From: Alistipes sp. | GTDB lineage: Bacteria; Bacteroidota; Bacteroidia; Bacteroidales; Rikenellaceae | Direction: 5' to 3' | NCBI GenBank assembly: GCA_017934845.1 | Contig: JAGBIR010000021.1 | Coordinates: 1-15,384, forward strand | Length of the DNA: 15,384 nt | In this document: positions 1 through 5,177 of the stretch, one piece after another | Position numbering within the stretch: the first letter of the stretch is position 1 | Layout of the letters: every line of letters starts with the position of its first letter | Notes under the pieces: model-generated | What the model saw: the letters and a program-made list of their open reading frames with translations, nothing else | Databases searched by the model: none | Told to the model about the DNA's origin: nothing | Translations under genes and position numbers: made by a program

Positions 1-2
1 CC

Positions 3-119
3 AATGCCTCAAACATGACACAGATCTCAGGGCCGGGAGTGCGGTCCGGCTCCGTGGAGGTAATAAAATGTAAGGATTACACAGAATCGGGATTATATCC
101 TCGGGACAAACTTGCCTAA
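3..119 (+). CDS. 3' end of an unknown gene (partial, runs in from the left edge)
   Basis: One + strand frame is open from base 3 to a TAA at 117-119, giving a tail of about 38 residues with ordinary composition that ends YPRDKLA. It includes a possible internal Met at 15-17, so a very short gene is also possible. A second + frame is open to base 72 but is shorter and Arg/Gly-rich. I do not recognise the family. A hairpin overlaps the stop codon, as expected at a gene end. The orientation is opposite to the DUF3871 gene, so the two would be convergent. Confidence 0.35.
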   Translation, partial: NASNMTQISGPGVRSGSVEVIKCKDYTESGLYPRDKLA

Positions 120-159
120 AACGGGCTTTTTTAGGGCCGCCGAAGCAAGTCTGCCCGTT
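115..159 (+). promoter_or_regulatory. Two mutually exclusive stem-loops after the partial gene
   Basis: CCTAAAA (115-121) can pair with TTTTAGG (129-135). Alternatively AACGGGC (120-126) can pair with GCCCGTT (153-159). The two stems share bases 120-121, so they compete. A run of six T lies at 127-132 inside the first structure. This could be a transcription terminator of the partial gene, an attenuator, or a structured transfer-origin element. The structure is seen; the role is guesswork. Confidence 0.35.
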
Positions 160-179
160 GGATGTGAGAGAATGAAAGG

Positions 180-197
180 AGGGTTAAATAAAACCCT
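180..197 (-). terminator. Weak hairpin downstream of the DUF3871-like gene
   Basis: AGGGTT (180-185) and AACCCT (192-197) form a 6-bp stem with a 6-base A/T loop, about 28 bases beyond the stop of the leftward DUF3871-like gene. No clear T tract follows on the - strand, so it would be a poor intrinsic terminator. Confidence 0.25.
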
Positions 198-224
198 AAA
201 ACAAGGCGTGATTTATCGAAAAAT

Positions 225-1295
225 CTACTCTATAAACCACTTGTAATTGCTCTCGCCTTGCAATGCTTGACCGATACCCGAAACGAGTTCGGTAGCATTG
301 AGTGAACGATCGAGGAAGGTGTCGATATAGCTCGATTTATTTGCTCCCGTGAAGAGGTTATATACTCGCCATAGGTCTATTTCGTCAGCGCCCTCCGTGC
401 GAGAGAAATTCTCGTCGGCATAGTATGCTCTTGCGATTGCATTGATATGGCTGTCGGTAAACTCCATTGCGGGTAGCAACTTCTTCTCTTTTGCTGGCAG
501 ATACTGATATAAGCGAGTCTTGCCAATAAGTTGTGCAAACTGATGCTCTGAGAGTGAGAGGTCTTGCAGTTGGCTCATAGCCGACAGATGCTTCTGTGTA
601 TCGTATTGCTGAAAGAGTTGCAAAGCACCCTCGAAGAGTTGCTGCACACTCATAACTCGCATATCGGAGAGCAGACCGTCGGTCGAAACGCACAGATTGC
701 AGCATACCAAATTCTTGAAGCCGATAAATATCTTGAATCGCTCCATAGTTTTACGCGAATAGAGATTTTCGTGATTATAGGCTCTTACGCCACCAATCGA
801 GAGGTTTAGCCGATTGCCCGCAATATCCTCATATATGGTAGGTATTTCGAAGCAGAATGCCATGCGTTCGTAGTAAATCGTCTTGTCGCTATCCAAGAGT
901 TGCGAAGCGGGTTTATGTATCGCTTCGGGGATTCTTCCCTTGATGATATGCGATGCTACGATGTCGGGAGTATCTATTGCCTCATTTGGAAAAATGCGAT
1001 ATGCCGCACCCAATATCGTTTCGATAAACGCCTGATGCGAGATTGTCAGCTCATTATCTTTTGAGAACACGGGAACAATGCAATCTTCTCGCAAATGCTC
1101 TATATCTACGGGTTTGGTATTAGCCTCGATAAAGTGACGAGAGTGATAAGTTGTGTTCGTAGAGAGAGGGATAACTCGGCTCTCTGATGCTTGCTCTCTG
1201 GCTATATCATTCCATACGGTTAAGCCTGCCGAAAAATCGGCATTAGGCTGCAGAGCTGTGCTGTACATAGTTTGTTGCGTTTTGAGGTTGAACAT
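225..1295 (-). CDS. DUF3871-like protein of Bacteroidetes mobile elements
   Basis: The product is a 356-residue soluble protein with no signal peptide or membrane segment. The middle carries a block I associate with the DUF3871 family: a SIGGVRAYNHENLYSRK stretch near residues 166-182, then FKIFIGFKN and a Cys-containing NLCVSTDG. The C-terminal part has an FTGANKSSYID motif followed by DRSLNATEL. The length fits the family as I remember it (about 320-360 aa). Its biochemical role is unknown; members are found in Bacteroidetes accessory DNA. The ATG at 1295 overlaps the end of the upstream ATPase gene by 53 bp; an internal ATG at 1268 would cut the overlap to 26 bp. The overlap suggests co-transcription and translational coupling. 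Trp codons are TGG. The family assignment is from memory of the motif pattern. Confidence 0.75.
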   Translation of the reverse strand: MFNLKTQQTMYSTALQPNADFSAGLTVWNDIAREQASESRVIPLSTNTTYHSRHFIEANTKPVDIEHLREDCIVPVFSKDNELTISHQAFIETILGAAYRIFPNEAIDTPDIVASHIIKGRIPEAIHKPASQLLDSDKTIYYERMAFCFEIPTIYEDIAGNRLNLSIGGVRAYNHENLYSRKTMERFKIFIGFKNLVCCNLCVSTDGLLSDMRVMSVQQLFEGALQLFQQYDTQKHLSAMSQLQDLSLSEHQFAQLIGKTRLYQYLPAKEKKLLPAMEFTDSHINAIARAYYADENFSRTEGADEIDLWRVYNLFTGANKSSYIDTFLDRSLNATELVSGIGQALQGESNYKWFIE

Positions 1296-1971
1296 TTTCG
1301 GGATTTGTCGAGAGATTACACCAACGAAGTATTGCCTGACCCACTTGTGGCGTAATCATAAATTCGGGTCTTCCAGTAAATAGTCCCGTTCTATCCTTGG
1401 AGGTCGTGGCTTTATGATTCATCGCGATATCCAATACTGCCGTAAACTCATAATCGACATTATCGCGTTGTACGGCCTTTAATCCCACCTTTTCGGGTAC
1501 CATCTTGCCGTTCTTGTCCGAGAGAACATAATCCTGCTTCGAACGCATCGTGCAGATGATATGAGCCGAGGAGGTGAGGATACGCTGAATAAAGGCGTTC
1601 TGTCGAGGTGTCACCTTCGCCCAATTGGCAAATGAGTTGCCTTGTAGGTTAGCGTGATAATCCAACAAGTAATCCCAACAATGAGAGATGCTGTCGATGA
1701 TGATTACCTCAGCTCCTGCTTGTTCGCAAACAGAGATTGCCTCGATGTAGGTTTCGGGAGCAAAGTTGTCGAGTGTGAGGACTTGGTAACCGCCCAAATG
1801 AGCATAGAGGTCGGCAGAGCAATTCTCGGTGTCGATAACTGCAATCTTCGACCAGTCGCCCGTCATACCATAGGCTATGAGAAGTGAAGAATAGGTTTTG
1901 CCGCTGCCACTTGCACCAGCCAACGCCAAACGCATCTTAGCTGCTCGGCGCATTGATTGTCGTAACTGCAT
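1243..1971 (-). CDS. P-loop ATPase (phage/plasmid AAA_24-like)
   Basis: A 242-residue cytoplasmic nucleotide-binding protein. The Walker A motif GASGSGKT is at residues 19-26, a strand ending in AVIDTE follows at about 44-49, and a Walker B strand (VIIID, Asp93) is followed by SISHCWD. This architecture resembles the RecA-like ATP-binding proteins encoded beside recombination or single-strand-annealing genes in phages and Bacteroidetes elements. The C-terminal tail (from about residue 220) is low in structure and Asn/Gln-rich. The start at 1971 gives a short N-terminal extension; ATG at codon 13 (1935) would begin just before the Walker strand. It is the first gene of a leftward pair with the DUF3871-like gene. 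The DNA partner is unknown; a role in element replication or recombination is inferred from family and context. Confidence 0.75.
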   Translation of the reverse strand: MQLRQSMRRAAKMRLALAGASGSGKTYSSLLIAYGMTGDWSKIAVIDTENCSADLYAHLGGYQVLTLDNFAPETYIEAISVCEQAGAEVIIIDSISHCWDYLLDYHANLQGNSFANWAKVTPRQNAFIQRILTSSAHIICTMRSKQDYVLSDKNGKMVPEKVGLKAVQRDNVDYEFTAVLDIAMNHKATTSKDRTGLFTGRPEFMITPQVGQAILRWCNLSTNPENVQPQNATNYVQHSSAA

Positions 1972-2263
1972 AATACAAAATAATTTAGATTGTGAAACAT
2001 AATATATCTAACCATTAGTTGTAAGCTTTAGTGGGATTATATAAAATCTCCACCAAACATCTTATCCGAATACACTTCACAATCAACCTATGGGGAGGGG
2101 TATTTTGTGGAGTAGCTGTTGCTCCGCAGAATATATTTCTCAAAAAGTTTGCCGATGTCGGCAAGAAACAGGCAATTTGCGACAAATTTGAGTTGAAGTT
2201 TGCCGATAGACATTTAATAGGATGAACGATTTGAGGCATATTCCCCGAATTATTTACCCAAAT
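1972..2263. other. Non-coding interval between ATPase and initiator-like gene
   Basis: About 290 bases without a convincing gene. Two short open frames (2015-2239 - and 2031-2225 +) lie on top of each other, lack recognisable motifs and are probably chance. The left part is AT-rich with no clear promoter. A small hairpin is possible at about 2108-2127 (GTGGAG/CTCCGC, with one G-U pair). The right part carries the iteron-like repeats listed separately. The position next to an initiator-like gene makes an origin of replication the best guess. Confidence 0.4.
2145..2207. repeat. Iteron-like repeat cluster, candidate replication origin
   Basis: AAGTTTGCCGAT occurs twice as an exact 12-bp direct repeat, at 2145-2156 and 2196-2207, 51 bp apart. 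The first copy is part of an inverted repeat, TTGCCGA-TG-TCGGCAA (2149-2164). Between them sits a further inverted repeat, AATTTG-CGA-CAAATT (2174-2188), that reuses the TTTGC core. Initiators with paired winged-helix domains bind such iterons beside their own gene. This cluster lies about 90 bp downstream of the initiator-like gene, so an origin or a protein-binding region is plausible but not shown. Confidence 0.4.
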
Positions 2264-2295
2264 AAAAAGCCCAACAGATTTTCTCTGCTGGGCTT
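2264..2295 (-). terminator. Intrinsic terminator of the initiator-like gene
   Basis: AAGCCCAACAGA (2267-2278) pairs with TCTGCTGGGCTT (2284-2295), a 12-bp stem with one mismatch and a 5-base loop. On the - strand the stem is followed by a T tract (A run at 2264-2268). It begins only five bases beyond the stop codon of the leftward gene. Confidence 0.8.
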
Positions 2296-2299
2296 CGTG

Positions 2300-3142
2300 T
2301 TAGAAGGAGTATGCTGTTGCAATAGCTGGCTTCTGCTCCTGCTGGTATTTATCATAGTAGTGCTGCAATCGCAACGGTTTTAGAAAATACTCGACAGAGA
2401 CCTCTTTGGGAAGCGTCGGGCATTGCTGTTCAAGATTGTGCCGCAAATCAAGATGCGGATTTTCTCGATAATCCTCTAATGGTCGATATGCAGCACCAAT
2501 AAGATCCAACGCCATACGATTTTTACTCTTATATGGTCGCAGTGTTGAGCCTTTATCCTCACAAAATTTCTCCAACTCGGCAAATATATCTTTATCTCGT
2601 TCTCGTAACGAATCGTTGATAAAGTAATCTCCCGTAAGGTTATATCCTCACTCATCTTTCTCCACAACGCCGAGTTGTATGCACTCATCAAGCAAACTCG
2701 ACACTGTATTGCGAGATATTCTAAGTCCATCGGCTATTTGCCTCTTATTTCAGCCAATCGTGTTTTTACCATTTACGCAGATACATTTTAGCAGCAGGAT
2801 AAATCCTGCTATCTTTGGAGTGTATCCCTGCTGGAAAAACTTCCTGTCCAGCATAAAATAATTCCGCATACGCAAATTGGTGTCATAGGAGTTGTAGCGA
2901 ATATTTTCATCTACAAAGCGACTCTCTATTTTAAGTAAGCGAGCCTCCTCCAGTCGATGAATGCTGCGTTGTATGGTGCGATACTTAACGCCTGTCAGCT
3001 TGACTAATTTTTCTATACTTGCATGGCTGATGCCATTTTTATAATCAGAGCAACTGCGTAATATGGCTCACACGAAAGCGTCAATCGGCTTGCTGTTACT
3101 ATCGATCTCTTTAATCTGTTTGGGAATTGTAATGTAACTCAT
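2300..3142 (-). pseudogene. Winged-helix replication-initiator-like gene with three in-frame TGA codons (pseudogene or TGA-recoded)
   Basis: From ATG at 3142 one frame runs 281 codons to TAA at 2302-2300, broken only by TGA at codons 25 (3070-3068), 131 (2752-2750) and 165 (2650-2648). The frame between them is intact. Two helix-turn-helix regions are visible. One is near residues 37-70 (SIEKLVKLTGVKYRTIQRSI then HRLEEARLL). The other is near 132-160 (NKRQIADGLRISRNTVSSLL then DECIQLGVVEKDE). This paired winged-helix layout is that of HTH_36-type and Rep_3-type initiators of plasmids and mobile elements. All three stops sit where Trp would fit: V-x-AIL, IG-x-NKRQIA and DE-x-GYNLTG. The frame has no TGG codon, yet ten or more out-of-frame TGG triplets remain. 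As read with the standard code the gene is dead, giving a 24-residue peptide. If TGA is read as Trp, it is a complete 280-residue protein. It overlaps a 54-codon ORF by 32 bp and shares its upstream promoter. Confidence 0.7.
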
Positions 3143-3275
3143 CGTTTGCAATGTAGTTATGGGTGAATAAAATCTCTTTTAGGCGTAACAATCTGCGAAA
3201 TCGTGATACGCCATAATGTTTCTTGGCCTCTTTGCGTGTTGCAAAGCGAAGCCCATCTAACGGGTTGTAGTACAT
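3111..3275 (-). CDS. Small hypothetical protein (54 aa) overlapping the initiator-like gene
   Basis: An ORF from ATG at 3275 to TAA at 3113-3111 encodes a basic 54-residue peptide beginning MYYNPLDGLRFATRKEAKKH, followed by a YGVSRFRRLLRLKE segment. The RKEAKKHYGVSRFRRLL part reads like one small DNA-binding helix-turn-helix. It has no signal peptide. The last 32 bases overlap the start of the initiator-like gene in another frame, so coupled translation is possible. It lies downstream of the - strand promoter at 3447-3478. A second -7-like box (TAGTTTTG at 3280-3287, - strand) lies too close to the ATG to be useful for it. No family is recognised; the composition and context make it more likely real than chance. 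Confidence 0.5.
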   Translation of the reverse strand: MYYNPLDGLRFATRKEAKKHYGVSRFRRLLRLKEILFTHNYIANDELHYNSQTD

Positions 3276-3324
3276 CGTACAAAACTATGTTATAGGTAAT
3301 TATAATAAGGTAGGTATTCTATAT

Positions 3325-3376
3325 ATATGACAGTTTTTAGCATTTTCTGCTATTGTCATATGACACTTTTGAGCAT
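3325..3376. repeat. 33-bp-spaced direct repeat with palindromic core, candidate operator
   Basis: Two 19-bp near-copies, 3325-3343 and 3358-3376, both start ATATGACA and end AGCAT. Their starts are exactly 33 bp apart, about three helical turns. The second copy sits in a perfect 12-bp palindrome, TGTCATATGACA (3354-3365). They lie in the predicted leader of the leftward initiator transcript, roughly 60-115 bases after the promoter. They may be binding sites for the initiator or another regulator. Confidence 0.45.
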
Positions 3377-3406
3377 CGCACCCACGCTTATATCATCTTC
3401 GAAACT

Positions 3407-3429
3407 TAGCCGCCTGACTTGGCGGACTA
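3407..3429 (-). promoter_or_regulatory. GC-rich leader hairpin upstream of the initiator-like gene
   Basis: CCGCC (3410-3414) and GGCGG (3421-3425) form a stem with a 6-base loop. It extends outward by TAG/CTA pairing with a single-base bulge. It lies just downstream of the - strand -7 box, at the start of the leader RNA, and is followed by no T tract. It could stabilise the transcript or act in attenuation. Confidence 0.4.
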
Positions 3430-3446
3430 TCTTTGATTTGCTGTTA

Positions 3447-3478
3447 CAAAGGTACGGATAATTATTTTGAGAACAAAA
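3447..3478 (-). promoter_or_regulatory. Bacteroidetes-type promoter for the initiator-like genes
   Basis: Read on the - strand, TTTTG (3478-3474) is followed after 19 bp by TACCTTTG (3454-3447). This matches the known Bacteroides consensus of -33 TTTG and -7 TAnnTTTG, including spacing. The start of transcription would fall near 3440, giving a leader of about 165 bases before the small ORF. Confidence 0.65.
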
Positions 3479-3509
3479 TTGTTTTCCCTCATTATTTTCG
3501 CTAAATTTG
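3479..3509 (+). promoter_or_regulatory. Bacteroidetes-type promoter for the rightward unknown gene
   Basis: TTG (3479-3481) is followed after 20 bp by TAAATTTG (3502-3509), which fits TAnnTTTG. Its -33 box directly abuts the -33 box of the leftward promoter, so the two are back to back. The predicted transcript start near 3515 lies just before ATG 3525 and argues against the in-frame TTG at 3507 as a start codon. Confidence 0.5.
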
Positions 3510-3524
3510 AAGAAAAATGTCAGT

Positions 3525-4361
3525 ATGGAAAACAATGTAATACCACTTGAATCGGAGTTGAAGGAGATGGATAAAATGGAATCGTTCAATATTGCAGATA
3601 AGCTCGGCTGGTTCCAATATGTATCAATACTAACTTACAAATTCTATGGGCTACCTGGATATGATGACGATAATCAATGGCACTCCGTATGTTTGGATTT
3701 CTGGGGACGTTATATGCGAGGCGACATCAAACAAGAATTTACCAAAGAAGATTACTTAAACAACATAAAAATTATAAAAAGCATTAAGTCCTTTGGGTTA
3801 GATGTAGACAAATTTTGGCTTCTATTGTTGTTTATTTACGATTATGTATTCTGCCATCTCTCCAAAGGCCTTTTTGTTGATGAATCATCAGAAGTTGTAT
3901 TCTCCAAGAAACTCATAGCTCAACTCAGCAAGTGCAAATTAGAAGATGTCAATATTTCAATAAAGATAGGTAAAAAGAGTGTTCGCATCTCGGAAGTAGG
4001 CAAGAAGGCGATTCTTCGAATGTTATATCGTGGCTATGAAAATACATATAGCCAAGCATTAGGGTATGACATACCATTTTCTGGAGGTTTACTTCAACTT
4101 AGTATGTCATACCACATGAAGTGGGCCGTAGAACTATATGAATACACCTTTAACTATTTGGATAAAGAATGGCATCTCATACATCCCCATAAATTACCAA
4201 ATGCTTCTCTAAACAGAATGCTTTTATTCTCCCGTATAATGTACCTTTATGGTTGGACGGACAACAAGTCTTTCTTGGAGTCTGATGATTCTTTACGAGG
4301 AATTCTAAACGCGTATAAGAATAAACCCATTCCTCGCACATGTTGCCAAGAATATTTTTAG
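3525..4361 (+). CDS. Hypothetical protein of the element cargo (278 aa)
   Basis: I do not recognise this family. From ATG 3525 it encodes a 278-residue soluble protein rich in aromatic residues and Lys. Features seen are an N-terminal acidic segment, a hydrophobic helix around residues 103-115 (FWLLLLFIYDYVF), and further Tyr/Trp-rich helical stretches such as LLFSRIMYLYGW near the C-terminus. It ends in a Cys-Cys pair (RTCCQEYF). No signal peptide, Walker motif or nuclease motif is visible. Codon use is more AT-rich than the chromosomal genes to the right, which suggests recent acquisition. Trp codons are TGG. An in-frame TTG at 3507 would add six residues but lies inside the -7 box. Its own promoter, opposed to the initiator operon, makes it look like an independently expressed cargo or control gene. 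Confidence 0.75.
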   Translation: MENNVIPLESELKEMDKMESFNIADKLGWFQYVSILTYKFYGLPGYDDDNQWHSVCLDFWGRYMRGDIKQEFTKEDYLNNIKIIKSIKSFGLDVDKFWLLLLFIYDYVFCHLSKGLFVDESSEVVFSKKLIAQLSKCKLEDVNISIKIGKKSVRISEVGKKAILRMLYRGYENTYSQALGYDIPFSGGLLQLSMSYHMKWAVELYEYTFNYLDKEWHLIHPHKLPNASLNRMLLFSRIMYLYGWTDNKSFLESDDSLRGILNAYKNKPIPRTCCQEYF

Positions 4362-4435
4362 GGTAGTAAATTTATAAAGAAAGTTACTAACCAATTAACA
4401 CACAAGGCATTGCAACTTTTCACTTTTTTATGTAT

Positions 4436-4502
4436 TATCTTTGTCGTCGGAAAGGGTTGGCATCCTCTCCACCTAACTAAATGCCCTCCGCCAAGGACGG
4501 AG
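4436..4502 (+). promoter_or_regulatory. Possible -7 box and leader hairpin before the 193-aa gene
   Basis: TATCTTTG at 4436-4443 matches TAnnTTTG. The only nearby upstream TTG (4410-4412) is 23 bp away, longer than usual, so the promoter is uncertain. The leader contains a small hairpin, CTCCG (4486-4490) with CGGAG (4498-4502), ending 13 bases before the ATG, where it could influence translation. Confidence 0.35.
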
Positions 4503-4515
4503 TAGAATAAATAAT

Positions 4516-5097
4516 ATGGCAGAGATATTAGAAAATAAGACGAAGGCCAAGGCCTCAAAAGCGACGAACAAGAGTAATGCGTCAGACGAGAACAATGCAA
4601 CAACCTCGCACGGAGTGGTAATAGAGATCGAGTTAGACTCTGACCCAAATGTGGATGCGATGATGACCGAGTATGTAGATGGAGAGGATAATACCGTCGG
4701 AGCAATGATACTCAGTGCTAACAAAGTAGAAGAAGGTACTGTAGATTGGTGCAATTCATTTTGGGCAGTAGTTATGATGGCAGCTCGTGCAACAGACATC
4801 CCATCCTATCTGCAGAGTTCAGACGAAAAGCACGAGTTACTCTGTTACAGCCTCCAGAACATCTACTCAAGCACCGAACTATTCTTCTCTCACTATCAAA
4901 CAATGGTAGAAGAGTTGGTGGCAACCGAGAGTTTCACAACATATTGCAAAGAGCACAACATTGATGTTCAATGCACGGCTCAACATATAGTATACGAGGG
5001 GAAAATTGCATATGTATCGGTAAAAGCATATGGCGTAGAGCCATTCTATCGCAACCTTTGGGAGAAGTATCAAGAGCCAATATATTCACTTAACTAA
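4516..5097 (+). CDS. Hypothetical protein of the element cargo (193 aa)
   Basis: The family is not recognised. The first 35 residues are low-complexity and charged (Lys, Ala, Ser, Asn, Thr) and probably disordered. An acidic segment follows (VIEIELDSDPNVDAMMTEY), then a predicted mainly helical domain with two Trp residues (VDWCNSFWAVVMMAARA), and a C-terminal part containing HIVYEGKIAYVSVKAYG. There is no signal peptide or catalytic signature. Start at ATG 4516, 154 bp after the preceding gene. The gene ends against a strong bidirectional terminator and converges with the integrase gene. The tail-plus-domain layout could suit a nucleic-acid or protein-binding accessory factor, but that is only a guess. 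Confidence 0.75.
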   Translation: MAEILENKTKAKASKATNKSNASDENNATTSHGVVIEIELDSDPNVDAMMTEYVDGEDNTVGAMILSANKVEEGTVDWCNSFWAVVMMAARATDIPSYLQSSDEKHELLCYSLQNIYSSTELFFSHYQTMVEELVATESFTTYCKEHNIDVQCTAQHIVYEGKIAYVSVKAYGVEPFYRNLWEKYQEPIYSLN

Positions 5098-5143
5098 CTG
5101 ATGATACGACACTCCCGTTCTTAATAATTTTAATCTTCATTGA

Positions 5144-5176
5144 GGGGCTATCCGTTTTTCGGGTAGCCCCATTTTT
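5144..5176. terminator. Strong bidirectional terminator between convergent genes
   Basis: GGGGCTATCCG (5144-5154) pairs with CGGGTAGCCCC (5160-5170) over 11 bp, with one G-U pair and a TTTTT loop. It is followed by ATTTTTG on the + strand. It serves the rightward 193-aa gene and lies directly after the integrase stop codon, so it can end both transcripts. The T tract is clear only for the + direction. Confidence 0.85.
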
Positions 5177-5177
5177 G

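Noticed and set aside
2015..2239. Short ORFs on both strands in the gap between ATPase and initiator-like genes
   Set aside because: They overlap each other, show no motif, lack promoter signals, and cover the repeat cluster; chance open frames in AT-rich DNA.
2476..2730. Separate 84-aa ORF on the - strand inside the initiator-like gene
   Set aside because: It lies in another frame across a region where the initiator frame shows clear helix-turn-helix coding sense; it only appears open because the real frame is interrupted.
2300..3142. The three TGA codons as selenocysteine sites
   Set aside because: Three Sec residues in a winged-helix DNA-binding protein would be without precedent that I know, the positions suit Trp, and no obvious stem-loop of SECIS type follows each TGA.
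3507..3524. TTG start at 3507 for the 278-aa gene
   Set aside because: It lies inside the predicted -7 box TAAATTTG; ATG 3525 directly downstream is a better start.
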